The translations under genes and the position numbers were made by a program. Below, piece by piece: positions 46,723-57,168 of a DNA stretch of 64,000 nt. Numbering within the stretch: position 1 is the first letter of the stretch; each line of letters opens with the position of its first letter. Source of the stretch: Endothia cerciana (Eukaryota; Ascomycota; Sordariomycetes; Diaporthales; Cryphonectriaceae); NCBI GenBank assembly GCA_026119935.1, contig JALRMH010000017.1, positions 665,398 to 729,397 on the forward strand, given 5' to 3'. The notes beneath the pieces are model-generated. The model made no database searches, was not told the origin of the DNA, and worked only from the letters and a program-made list of their open reading frames with translations.

Positions 46723-48690
46723 ATGACAATAATATCCAGTGCGCCCCTAGGCGGCCCAGACAGTCGGACCGGTGAACAAGACGCACTACGCCAGAGAAGC
46801 AAAGATGTTCCCGACCTGACAGCCGGGCAGCCCCCTGAGGCGACGCGGATGCACGAGACCTTGGGCAGCGTCGAGAGGGACCCCAGCGGCGATGACCCTC
46901 GGGTTTGCGATGCCGAGTCACCCATCACGTACCAGTATCTGACCTTTAACACACCTCTACCATCGGCAAACACGACCGTCCCTACGTCGACGGCCTCATC
47001 GCAGCTACGAGAACGTCCCTCCGAGCTCGACCTCCGCCCCTATACGAATCCAACCCTGTGGCCCGCCCACCACAAGGCATACCATCTTTTGCTGTGCTGC
47101 TTAGCCACCCTGCTGACCGCATACACCGCCGGGTCTTACGCCCCGCCAGTACCACTCATGGAGGCTGCTTTCCACACCTCTCGGACCGCCGTCATCACCG
47201 GTATCACTACTTTCTGTATGGGTTTTGCCCTAGCCCCAATGGTCCTCGCGCCGTTCAGCGAGATCAACGGCCGGTATCCGGTCTTCGCCGTTTCCGGTGT
47301 CTTATTTGTCGTTTTCCAGATCGTCTGCGGCTTCGTTTCGAACCTGGCCGGGATGCTGATCGCACGTTTCCTCGTCGGCATTGGAGGGAGCGTCTTCAGC
47401 ACCATGATAGGCGGCGTTATTGCCGATCTATGGGAGAAAGAAGGGAGAAACACGCCCATGGCCTTGTTTAGCGGTTCCGTTCTGGTGGGAACTGGCTTGG
47501 GTCCGTTGGTGACTTCTGTGATGGTCAACCGGTTCGAAGATGATGGAGAGAAGTGGAAGTGGGTGTTTTGGCACCAGGCCATCATGGGTGGTGTTCTGAT
47601 GACGCTGATTGCGTTCCTGTTCAAGGAGAGCAGGGGGAGTGTGGTGCTGAGCCGGAGAGCCAAGGCGTTGAACAAGTGGTACAGCGAGAGGGAGCAAGCT
47701 GGCTATTATGGTGTCTGGGCCAGAGACCCTGACGTTGACGAGGCAGCCGAGGGCAGCTCGAGTGATGGGTATGACACAGCAACAGGGCTGGAAGATGAGG
47801 AGAAGAAGAAGGCGGTGTCAACATCGCCGAGACCTATCGCGGGCGTGGCTTCAGGCGTGCAGCTCGTCCGTCTTCGATGGCGAGTCAAGTCGGACGAAGA
47901 CCGCTCGTCCCTGGGCAGGATGATCTCCATCTCGGTGTATCGCCCGTTCCACCTCCTCCTCACCGAGCCTGTCGTCTTCTCATTCTCACTCTGGGTGTCT
48001 TTTGCATGGGCTGTCCTGTACCTGACCTTTGCCTCTATCCCCTACGTCTTCGAGACCGTGTATGGATGGAGTATCGAGAGCTCAGGATACGTCTTTGGTG
48101 CGATGATGGTTGGGTCAGTCCTGGCAACGGTCATCGGCATCTGGCAGGAGGAGCTGCTCAAGCACTCGCAGTGGAGGACAGAGGGTTGGTCATCTGACGC
48201 CGGCCAACCAGAGAGGACCGGCCGATCTGGATTTTACGCAACCCTTCGCCGTCACTTTCCCGTCGATGCTCCAGAGTCCCGACTCTACTTCACTTGCATC
48301 ACGGCTACCCTGCTGCCGGCTGGACTCTTCATCTTCGGCTTCACCTCGACAGCAAGCGTGCACTGGATCTCGCCGACGATCGCCATCTGCCTCGCGACGA
48401 TGGGTATCTACAGCATCTACCTCGCCACGTTCAACTACCTCGCAGATGTCTACCACATCTACGCATCTTCGGCTCTGGCTGCGCAGTCATGCTGCCGCAA
48501 CGTATTAGGCGGTATCTTCCCGCTGGTGACCTTGCCGCTGTTCGAGAACTTGGGTATCGCAAGAGCTGGTGGACTGCTCGGAGGCATCGCGCTGGGCCTG
48601 ACTCTTGTGCCCTGGGTATTGGCCTTCTTTGGGCCCCGTATCAGGGCGAGGAGTGCATTTGCCGTGAACTTGGAGAAAGCGAGCTCATAG
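46723..48690 (+). CDS. MFS transporter, drug:H+ antiporter-1 (DHA1) type, 655 aa
   Basis: One exon with the first in-frame ATG in a good context (CCGACCATGA). The first 115 residues are a hydrophilic N-terminal extension. Twelve membrane segments follow. The loop after TM2 reads APFSEINGRYPVFAVSG, TM4-TM5 carries RFLVGIGGSVFSTMIGG, and a long central loop of about 100 residues with acidic repeats separates the halves. WAVLYLTFASIPYVFETVYG in the second half is typical of the polyamine/drug DHA1 group (Tpo1, Flr1, Mdr1 relatives). The transporter is likely at the plasma membrane. Substrate cannot be told from sequence. It follows the STE6-like gene in the same orientation, but that pairing need not be functional. 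Confidence 0.92.
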   Translation: MTIISSAPLGGPDSRTGEQDALRQRSKDVPDLTAGQPPEATRMHETLGSVERDPSGDDPRVCDAESPITYQYLTFNTPLPSANTTVPTSTASSQLRERPSELDLRPYTNPTLWPAHHKAYHLLLCCLATLLTAYTAGSYAPPVPLMEAAFHTSRTAVITGITTFCMGFALAPMVLAPFSEINGRYPVFAVSGVLFVVFQIVCGFVSNLAGMLIARFLVGIGGSVFSTMIGGVIADLWEKEGRNTPMALFSGSVLVGTGLGPLVTSVMVNRFEDDGEKWKWVFWHQAIMGGVLMTLIAFLFKESRGSVVLSRRAKALNKWYSEREQAGYYGVWARDPDVDEAAEGSSSDGYDTATGLEDEEKKKAVSTSPRPIAGVASGVQLVRLRWRVKSDEDRSSLGRMISISVYRPFHLLLTEPVVFSFSLWVSFAWAVLYLTFASIPYVFETVYGWSIESSGYVFGAMMVGSVLATVIGIWQEELLKHSQWRTEGWSSDAGQPERTGRSGFYATLRRHFPVDAPESRLYFTCITATLLPAGLFIFGFTSTASVHWISPTIAICLATMGIYSIYLATFNYLADVYHIYASSALAAQSCCRNVLGGIFPLVTLPLFENLGIARAGGLLGGIALGLTLVPWVLAFFGPRIRARSAFAVNLEKASS

Positions 48691-49217
48691 CCCTCGACGC
48701 TGATAAATCGCCCTCAAATATGGAGAATCCTTGATATTTCCCGTAGCAAATTCCAGTACTGTCAAATCAGGAGTGTCGGGTCCCGTCCACCCTTTATAGG
48801 CAAAAACGAGCCAATGGACCGGCGGCTGTTCCGCTAGAAGGCAATGACCAAGGCGCTGGAGGTTGACCAGGTGTAGCTTATGCCGGGGCCAGTCTTGGAC
48901 ATCCTGCCATGTGGATCGTAACCTGACACTCCTGTACAGCATAGCTTCAGTAGCGGGTGGCCTCTCAAGTGGACGCCGGTTGTCCATCCTGGGCTGCTCG
49001 ATCCCACCGACCGCCCCGTGAGTAGAATGCGCCGAGCTGTTACAGCTAGTGCTCGTGGACACTATGCGGTGCCGCTCTCTAGAATCTGTTTGCCCGCCGG
49101 CGCAGAGGGCAAAAGACGATGATGGCATCGCAAGAATCAATCACCCAGCCACAGATATGCATCACCAGTGGAGATGCAAGGTTGCTAGAGAGACAAGCAG
49201 AGGCATATGGTCTAGGT
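48691..49217. other. intergenic between convergent genes
   Basis: No gene seen. Confidence 0.5.
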
Positions 49218-50723
49218 CTAGGGGTCTACACAGACTCTCTGCACCACGTCTAGAATGCGGGCGTAATCCTCGCGCCTGTCGAACACTTGCGCGTGATCCA
49301 TGTCGAACCAGAGCAGTTCCACACCGGAATCCGTCACGGTGGCACCTCTCTCAAGCGCCACGGCCAGTTTCTCGTCGCCCGCGGGGTCTTTGCGCCGGGC
49401 ATCTTCGGTAAGGCCGTCCCCAAGCACGAGATACCGGGCCACCGATGTCGTATCAACGATGAGGTCCCGTGATGCTAGGCACACGGCCGCCTTCCGCCTG
49501 GAGTGACCTCTGCCGACCAGCTCTTCTTTCCAGATGATGTTCTCCCTCCAGAAGAAATGCCTCCCCAAGACGAGGGCGATGCCCGGGTCCATGCTCGCCA
49601 GGTACCAGAGCTGCCACTCATTTGCGGACCTGGGCACCCTCCTCGTGAAGTTGTATGCCACGTCCGGGAGGTGAAGCAGCAGGCTCACAGGGTCCACGAG
49701 GACGACACCCTCGACCCGCGGGCCCAGGTCGGGATCGTGGAGGACGTGCGTCGTGAGGACGCTGCCGTAGGAGTGCCCAATGAGGACAAAGCGGTCGATT
49801 CCGTGCTGGCGCAGAACCGCCTTGAGGTGTCGGAGGAAGTCCGGCCTGGCCAGGATGTTCGTCCTCGTCAGGCGCATGCAGATGGGCAGTATCTCCACAG
49901 CCAGCACGGGGCTCGCCGGTGGCAGGTCTGACAGGAAGGACACATAGGGGTACAGCCCGATCCCGATCCCGTGGAAGAAGACGACGGGGAGGGTGGCGGT
50001 GGGTCCGGCGGGGGCGGCGGGTCGGTACCAGTAGCTGAGCTCGTCGGATGGGGACCGGCTGCTCAGGCGATGCAGGGAGGCCAGCGGCCGAGGGGGCCAG
50101 ACGTGGGACATGCCGGTGTGCAGGGCAGCCGCGTAGAAGCGGAAGCCCTTCCACAGCATGTGGACGTGGGTGGCCGAGTCGACACAGCCGACGATGAGAT
50201 ACCAGACGACGCTGCGATAGCGGGTGGGGATCCCATCGAAGGTCAGCCTCAGAGGTGTGGCCCCTCCCCTCCCGGGGGCGATGGGGCGGCCGAGCAGGCC
50301 CTCGGTCCTAGTGATATAGCCCTCCAGCTCGTCCTGGATGTCGGCGTCCTCGGGGGGCCCAGGCCCGCCCTGGCGGTCGAAGAAGGCCCAGAGGAGGAAA
50401 TCCCGGACATTGTCCCTCCTGATCTCGGCGATGTCAGCGCCGAGGGCCCACAGGCTGAGATACCTCTCCGGGTCGGGGATGTTCTGGAGACACCGCTGAA
50501 AGAGGGCCTCCCGTTCCTGGCGGGTACCTGCTGGGTGTTCAGCCCGGCTCGCGAGGCGGGTCTCGAAGCGGTGGACGATCAACAGGTAGTAGGACAGCTC
50601 CAGCAGCAGCGCGGGGATGGAGACGCGCGGCGGCAGCAGGAGGACGTAGAACAGAGGGGCGTATCTGAGGAGGACGACACACAAGCGGATGAAGATGAGC
50701 TCGTGGGTGGTGCGGTTCAGCAT
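49218..50723 (-). CDS. alpha/beta hydrolase, membrane-anchored, 501 aa
   Basis: A single exon. Two or three hydrophobic segments lie in the first 50 residues (FIRLCVVLLRYAPLFYVLLL and LLELSYYLLIV), so the protein is probably anchored in an endomembrane. About 190 residues of helical linker follow. The hydrolase core starts with the oxyanion loop VVFFHGIGIGLYPY. The nucleophile elbow is GHSYGS (Ser318), the acid is likely the Asp in CLASRDLIVDT, and the His is in FDMDHAQVFD near the C-terminus. The fold and triad are complete. Substrate is unknown; a lipid or ester is plausible for a membrane-bound member. It shares a divergent promoter with the Hri1-like gene. Confidence 0.9.
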   Translation of the reverse strand: MLNRTTHELIFIRLCVVLLRYAPLFYVLLLPPRVSIPALLLELSYYLLIVHRFETRLASRAEHPAGTRQEREALFQRCLQNIPDPERYLSLWALGADIAEIRRDNVRDFLLWAFFDRQGGPGPPEDADIQDELEGYITRTEGLLGRPIAPGRGGATPLRLTFDGIPTRYRSVVWYLIVGCVDSATHVHMLWKGFRFYAAALHTGMSHVWPPRPLASLHRLSSRSPSDELSYWYRPAAPAGPTATLPVVFFHGIGIGLYPYVSFLSDLPPASPVLAVEILPICMRLTRTNILARPDFLRHLKAVLRQHGIDRFVLIGHSYGSVLTTHVLHDPDLGPRVEGVVLVDPVSLLLHLPDVAYNFTRRVPRSANEWQLWYLASMDPGIALVLGRHFFWRENIIWKEELVGRGHSRRKAAVCLASRDLIVDTTSVARYLVLGDGLTEDARRKDPAGDEKLAVALERGATVTDSGVELLWFDMDHAQVFDRREDYARILDVVQRVCVDP

Positions 50724-51491
50724 CGTGACGCACCAGGAGCCGGTGATAACCCGGCGCAGGTAGGCAGGAAGAAAAGACAGGACGAGGCAGGATGACGATG
50801 GGCTATCTTTTGTGAGGTCAAGAAGGCTGCTGCTGTTATATACACGTCCCTTTCTGATATGGCGGTTGACAGGTTCCCCAGGCGTGCTTGTTTAGTGGAT
50901 GCAGCGCCATGCTTTACCTTGTGGTGTGTGTTGGGGTACCTTGTACAGTACTCGAGTCAGTGCTTGTTGAACTCATCCTAATCCATTCACTGCACATGTT
51001 CAACATTTTGGGACGACCTCGGCAGGGTAGCCCATATTAATACCTGTTGTTTATCTGTCCTGGGGCTGGTGACGTAACTCTTTACCTCAGAGATCAACAA
51101 CATACTAAACACTAGGTATCATGTACCAGGAACACATGTAGTGCTGGCTGGACCCAAGGTCGGTACAAGGTACGCGACACCACTATTACATGAGGCAGCC
51201 CTCTCTCCCCTTCCACGACATGGCTGCGTGTAGCAGAGATAGCGAACCCTAACCCTGACAGGAGAGATGAGGTGAGGATTAGAAAAAAAGAAAAAAAGAA
51301 AAAAAGAAAAAAGGTTCACGAGTAGGTCCAACGACATCTCTCAACTCTTCTACATAGTACGCTTTGTTACCACTGGACATTACGGGACACATAACGATAC
51401 GACACCCCCTTTAACACTCAGGCTTATTCCTCTCTGGCTCAAGAATAACTTGACGATCAGCCGCCCGCCCGAGCCTGTATCCACCTGTAGA
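50724..51491. other. divergent promoter region
   Basis: Between the hydrolase (-) and the Hri1-like gene (+). It carries an (AAAAAAG)n array at 51280-51313. No gene seen. Confidence 0.5.
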
Positions 51492-52226
51492 ATGGGGAGC
51501 ATATCTGTCCGCGAACATATCAGGTGGGGTGCGGAGGACCCCTCCGAGCCGACCTCTACCTTGGTCCTCACATCCCCTGGCCGCTACTTCGTGGATACCA
51601 GGGTCCTGAAGACGGCTCTCCAAGGGGACCCAGCAGGCGCGAGGCGTGCGGCCCCCGCCCCTCTCACGGGAGACCAGCTGGACTGGGCTTTCGGGGGGAC
51701 ATCGTCTACTGCCCAGGTCGTCCGCACGGGCGGTAGCCAGGTCTCCCACTCCACATTCCGCCATTGGGTGGACAGCCGAAGTACGGAGCCCGGGAAGATC
51801 GTGGACGAGGGCGACATGTTTGACCAGCCGTCCGGCTTGACCTTGGAGACGGGCCACATGGTGAATCCCGCTACGGGGCTAGACACGGACTACGAGGAGC
51901 TATGGCGTGACGAACAGCCCCAGCTCGTGCCGGGGCTGGCTAGGTGCACCGTCTTCCGACTACACGACAATGCCAGCGAGACACGTGGCCTCTTCATCCA
52001 CCTGGGCCAGTATGCCCAGGGCGTCCTGCGGAGAGGCTCCTTCTTCACTGCTGAGAGATGGATATGGGACAGCCTGAACTCCAGGTGGGAGAGGCTGTTT
52101 CGGTGGGGTTCCCAAGGGGCCCAGTCGCTGGAGGATCTCGTCCCCGGCTCCGGGAAGACATATGAAAATGGTGAGCACGTCGTGACTTCAAGTGGGACAT
52201 GGACAGTCATAGAGATCGTCAACTAG
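51492..52226 (+). CDS. Hri1 family protein, 244 aa
   Basis: A single exon starting at the first ATG of the frame (MGSISVREHIRWG). The family takes its name from yeast Hri1, an Hrr25-interacting protein that also contacts Sec72. Its crystal structure shows two lipocalin-like beta-barrels. Blocks here that fit: STLVLTSPGRYFVDTRVL near residue 22, LDWAFGGTSSTAQVV, HWVDSRSTEPGKIVDEGDMF, then EELWRDEQPQLVPGLARCTV and SFFTAERWIWD. The length equals the family's usual 230-260 residues. The molecular role is not established, and casein-kinase binding in this fungus is an inference. Confidence 0.93.
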   Translation: MGSISVREHIRWGAEDPSEPTSTLVLTSPGRYFVDTRVLKTALQGDPAGARRAAPAPLTGDQLDWAFGGTSSTAQVVRTGGSQVSHSTFRHWVDSRSTEPGKIVDEGDMFDQPSGLTLETGHMVNPATGLDTDYEELWRDEQPQLVPGLARCTVFRLHDNASETRGLFIHLGQYAQGVLRRGSFFTAERWIWDSLNSRWERLFRWGSQGAQSLEDLVPGSGKTYENGEHVVTSSGTWTVIEIVN

Positions 52227-52600
52227 GGATCCCAAGTGCTAGCCTGGGTTCCTGCTCAATGGCACGCAACACGTCCACCAGATGTTGAGCGGTCTGTCCT
52301 AGCTCCCACTGCTTTGGTTCCGTGTTCATCATAGCTCGGAGTCAAACGCATGGCTCCCACCTAGTCGTTTTCAACCTTGAGGATAACTCGGGCCATCAGG
52401 TTTATAAACACAAAAGGCTTGTCGTCGCAATGCACGGCTTCAAACTCTCTCAGCCTCCCTCAGTCACAAAAGTTCAATCTCTCCTGAATCAACAGAAGTC
52501 CGACCCATTGGAACCCCCTTTCAAGTTGGAGGAAGAAAAAAAAAAGGGGGGGGGGCAGGAAAAAAAAGCCTACCCCTCCCTCCGGACCAACCAAAAGACC
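52227..52600. other. short intergenic region
   Basis: Leader of the next gene. It contains an A10G10 tract (52536-52555) ending 45 bp before the ATG. No gene seen. Confidence 0.5.
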
Positions 52601-53360
52601 ATGTCTCCTCCAATCAATACAACTTCGGTCATCACCACGATGACACCCACCACTTTCGTGAGCCTTGTCCGGACCTTGCCCACCCTGGCTCCCAGCAATG
52701 GCAGCGATTCACAAGTCTACGGGAACAGTACCGACGTTGGCGATCCCGAAGTTGGTCAAAATCTCGCCCGAGGGCATCCCACCGTGGATGCTACGGTCTG
52801 GATCATCCTTGCCATGATGTAAGTGCCTCACGCCTTTCTCATGTAGGAGGTCGTGTCTGTCCAGATTTCGGGCCACCTTGACCTCTGCAAGATCTCTGGG
52901 TCTGACCCAAAGGTTGCTTAGTGTCATCTTCTCCGGAGGATTGTTCATACGAAGTCTCAACCTCTACCTCCACGAGTATCGGGACAGCCGGCTCGAGAGC
53001 AAGGGCGGGGCCGACGATAAGCCAAAGATCAAATCCCTTTCCAAGTTCTTCAACATTGTCGGCGGCTTCCTGGCGCAATTCATCACTTCACTATTCAGCG
53101 CCCAATTCTGGCGAGAGCTTGGCCGCGGCATCGCGGACGACTGCTCACCCGAGGGCCGGGTTGGCCAGGTGATCAACACCTGGACCTGTGGCTTGTTTCG
53201 GGAGCCCCGGGACGGAGACATCGTACCTAGACCTTCTCAGCCCGTACTCATTGCCGAGATTGTCCAGTTCCGCCAGCCGCATGTCAAAGAACAGGCGAAG
53301 CGCGAGGCAGAAGGAGAGGAGTCCAAGGACGGGCCGACGAGAGACGGGTCCGCACAGTGA
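52601..53360 (+). CDS. hypothetical small membrane protein, 237 aa
   Basis: Two exons (52601..52818 and 52865..53360) with a 46-nt GT-AG intron, one of the shortest in the window. The N-terminal 60 residues are Ser/Thr/Asn-rich. A hydrophobic segment spans the junction (TVWIILAMMIF), and a second weaker one follows near residues 85-100 (LLSVIFSGGLFIRSLNLYL). Further on there are an amphipathic region (FFNIVGGFLAQFITSLFSAQ), a DCSPEGRVGQVINTWTCG stretch with two Cys, and a highly charged Lys/Glu tail. I recognise no family. Membrane association is likely and function is unknown. Confidence 0.75.
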
Positions 53361-55867
53361 TGGCCCGAGAAGAGGGACACCGGGGTCGAGTTGAATTACG
53401 CGAAGTGTGCGGCTGTCTGCACTACGTCGAGGACCTAGTCACCTTACCTTGAGACCTGACCAGGCAGATGGAACTAAACGAAATTCTGGAACACACGGAC
53501 GCACATCAAAACGCAAAGTGCCAGCGGAACATTGTGAGAACTGCTATTTTCTGATCTTCGCTATGCATTGTGGGATATTTTGGTTGCTTGATTATGTCGT
53601 TAGGTCTTTATTTAGTTCTCATTAATTCAGTTTGAAAAATGGCACTATCCCATCCCCTCGTAGCTGAACAAAATTGCTTTAAATTGCTTTACTGTTGCTA
53701 CCCTCACCAAGTACTGCGGAACCTGCCTTCCAAAAAGTCCCACAAGCTAAGTTGAGGCTAGACATGTCGGGTTCTATGCCGCTATAATCTGTTATATCGG
53801 AAGCGATATCATTGTCATCTCTCTAGGCATTGGAGATGATAGTCATAACTTCGGCTCCACCTCAAGGCCGCCTCGTCTTGATGGGCCTATTACTTCCGCA
53901 GCGCTACACACGCGTCGAGGTTGTGTTGAAAATAGGTCTCTGAGAGAACAACGCCCATTCTTCCCCTTGCCACCATAGATCGAGAAGTTTTTTAGGAAGT
54001 CATGTAAGGAACGAAAATTGCAATGATCCGCAATCGTTCCCCGGAAGAGCTCCTCATTACCCAGTCGGTATATGCTGTGTATCTGTACTAAACCATATAG
54101 ACAACACTCCCAAAACAGTAGTTCTCTAGGAAGGGGACCCAGTCAGTTGAATCAAGTGTAGTCCGAAAGTGGAGACGCCTTTAGTCCAAAATCATCGTCG
54201 ACGCCGTTCACGGGGTGAGCGTCTGGGTTGTCAAGAACTGCTAGCAGCGGATGCAGCGTTCAAAAGCCCATCCACGCACGCGATGGCTACCTACATATCT
54301 GGCAGATATGGTCCATAGCCACATCCATCTGCATTTATATTCCTGCCTATGAGCACGCAGTTCTGGTGAGAATAGTTATCTGGTAGCTACCGTACTGCGC
54401 GCCATCGCTATTGCTCCCGCCCTTCGTCCACGCATAGCTGAGCCATCACATGCATTAATATTGATTTCCCTCTGGAACCAGGCTGCACCGACTCACCCGT
54501 ACAACATTCCAATAGATCCCCCAAAAAAGCTACATGGGTATCGCATGGTATAAGGACGTCAAATCGGGCAATCCGTTAGTAGGCCTCAGTGAACGAGTAC
54601 TATAAAGGCCCGACGGGTTCCTTCGAAGGTGTCGCTGAGTCAGCGACGAAATGGTGTAAAACCATTGGCTGATCTCGGGTTAGGCTCGGTGTCTCTGGCT
54701 GCCAAGTCTCCTGATGAATCTCGAAGCAGTGCAAACTACGAAGTATAAATTGTGGGGGGGATGGATGGTTGGTCTTAGCAGAGATGAAAGACCGATATTG
54801 TAAAGCTACCTACTGAGCGATGCTCGTAGTGGCTATCGATACTCTTCAAGCGAAGCTGTATAGAGAGATCAGACTTGGGAGACCTACAATGTCGTCACTG
54901 CGAACACCCACCATTTACGACATCCTTGTGGTTGTTAACTATTTTCCCTAGGAGCCGTTTGTGGATGACGCTATAACGGCACCAGGAGGCCGACTAGAAG
55001 TAGGGACATAGCCAACGTAGAACAAGAATATCACAGTGCCTTGATCTGGTCGTTGCGCATCAGTGCCCTTGGCAAGCAAGTGATCATGGAGACTTCTTAG
55101 GAGCCAAGACGCGAGCCAACCTGGTAGGGATGAAGATTCATTCATGAGACGGATGAGACGAGCTTGAACGAGGAGAGCGCGACATCACCCCATCATTGTG
55201 AGCTTGGGTTGAACAGCCGTGTTCTGCAGGCAAGCCCCAACGTTGCAACCATGCCAAAGACTTCGATGCCGCCTTCGATCGCGTGTTGTATCTTGACCTG
55301 GACGTCGGCCCTCTGAATGGAGCCGACAAGGCTGACCACCACTTTTGAGGCGTTGCCTGATGCATCAAAAACAGAGCCCCTGGCATAGAGGCGGGAGATT
55401 GGGGGCTGGGATAGGGGAATTGCAAGGTTTTTTCCGCATAGCGCCAGGTGTACATGCAGCCCGGAAGGGGCGGGTAGTAACCGCGAGCGATGCATGAACG
55501 CTGAGAAGACTCGCCAGATGGGTACCGTTGACTTGAACTGCAGGAGGGGCTTGGCAGTACAGCATTCCCAAGGAACGAGATACCAAGAACGCGCGCGCCC
55601 AGGGTGGAGGGTCTAGCAAAGAAAGTACTTGTCACATCTGAGCCAAGTGAAGGAATATGCGAGGAGTTGTGCACAAGAACTTGCACGAAACTGCGGAGTT
55701 GCGGAGCTAGAAACCTAGAGAGAGGCAGAGGCTCCCTAAGACTACCGTCCACTCCGCCACTGGTTTTCCCCTCCTGAGCATCTGATGTGCCCTCTCGGTA
55801 AGTGCTTCTTGACGCCGCAGAGTGGCTCCCCAGCATTCGAAGCCTGTACTGCGGAGGGATCGACTTA
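53361..55867. other. 2.5-kb gene-free region, lower GC
   Basis: From about 53540 to 54900 the sequence is visibly richer in A and T, with stops in every frame. It has no recognisable transposon protein. A 61-codon minus-strand frame ending near 55200 (SVFDASGNASKVVVSLVGS onward) is protein-like and could be a terminal exon after a CCAG acceptor, but no upstream exon could be assigned. Confidence 0.4.
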
Positions 55868-57168
55868 CTACTCAATTGTCCTGCCGCCCCAGCCGTCCAA
55901 ATCCACCTGCACAGGCTCACTCCCATTTCGGACTACCACCCAACTTACGTCACCATCGCTATGCTCGTTCACGAGCTGGTGCTCGGTCCAGGCAGGGATG
56001 CGTGCAAAGTCACCGGGGCCGAGCTCAAGACGGCGTGGTCGCTCTTCCTCGGGATGGGGCTGCTCGCCCTTGATGTCTGCTCTCAGGGCCCTGACCGTGT
56101 TCACAGACGGACTGATGAGAAGGACGCCGTGGCCAGTGGCGGCGTATATCAGAGTGTCTGGACGTGCTGTTAGTATGAAAACGAGAAATGGCAGGTCTCC
56201 TCAAGAGAGATATCCTCCTTGCTCAGACCAGTTTACCTGGTTTACTGATGAGACGCTCCTCTACGATATTTAGCCACGGGAAACTGTGCCATTGCGTATT
56301 GCCTTGTCATGCATTATCCAGGCATTTGGCAGTCTGCACCCAGTGATTGGGGTGTGACATCTCTTCTTGAGCAGATCTGGGCATACAGGGAAGAGTATTT
56401 ACCTTGCTCACCGTAATGACGGATTGCCGAGGCAGACCTCGGTTTTATCGTGAGAACTGTCGCGGGTTACCAGAATATATACTTATGACAGCCACAGGCC
56501 GTTGCATATAACGGGGGTAGCAATAAGCGGCAACAGAGTGAAGAACCAAACATTTTCCGGGACATAAAAAGTTCAACCGACCTCTATGGCCGCAACCCAT
56601 GGCGTCGGGATATCTCGGGGGTGAGGGGGAGACATTGAGGAAAAAGGTGTAAAAATAGAATAAACGCAATCCAGATGAGAGACAGGGAAAGAGTAAGGTA
56701 GGAGAGACAGCTCAAACTCAAAATACGAATTTGTTTCATTGCTAGCTTACCTGAGACACACATCTTGTCAGTGACGCCAGCCATCACATCTTTACGAAAG
56801 ACTTTAGGGCCGCTCGACGGCGATGACGCCGACGCGTTCCCAGTAATATCCGAGGGACCGGCTGGTCTTCCTTGCTCATTGGAAACGAGGACTGCAGCTT
56901 TGCCATGCTCTTCGTGGTCAAACAACTGTATTGGCTCGTATTCTTTGCGATCCGAGCCCGACGATGACCTTGAATCATCAGCATCCACACCAGCGCCCTT
57001 TCCTGTCGCTTTGCCAGATACTTCCTCACCCCTGTGAGGCTGTTGATACCATGGTGGCCTCTCGGCTTTTTCCTCAATGGGGACCAGCTCGCTGGCTCGC
57101 GCGACATGAACCTCTGAAGGTATGATCATGGGAAGCAGGTCATGGAGCAAGGGCAAGAGTGACGCCAT
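55868..57168 (-). CDS. cupin-domain protein, 253 aa
   Basis: Three exons (57168..56751, 56456..56403, 56157..55868), including a 54-nt middle exon. The introns are 294 and 245 nt, long for this window. The cupin starts in exon 1 (VTDKMCVS), continues through VLTIKPRSASAIRHYGEQD in the middle exon and LIYAATGHGVLLISPSV in the last. The second motif GDFARIPAWTEHQLVNE is intact. The first motif normally offers two adjacent His for the metal; here the pair reads His-Tyr. About 100 residues ahead of the domain are acidic and low in complexity, and the start could be an in-frame Met a few codons away. The role is unknown; many small cupins of this type await assignment. Confidence 0.85.

Noticed and set aside
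46172..46921. 249-codon minus-strand frame before the MFS gene
   Set aside because: Repetitive Ser/Arg/Thr sequence overlapping the MFS N-terminus; no homologous motifs.
41150..48690. STE6-like ABC and MFS genes as a transport or metabolite cluster
   Set aside because: No backbone synthase, tailoring enzymes or cluster regulator nearby; neighbours are housekeeping genes.
49971..50795. 274-codon plus-strand frame
   Set aside because: Antisense to the alpha/beta hydrolase.
51246..51258. CCCTAACCCT telomere-like string
   Set aside because: Only about two units inside single-copy sequence; not a telomere.
55138..55926. 262-codon minus-strand frame
   Set aside because: No family motif; it overlaps the last exon of the cupin gene in a different frame. 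Only its 5' neighbour segment near 55200-55385 looks protein-like.
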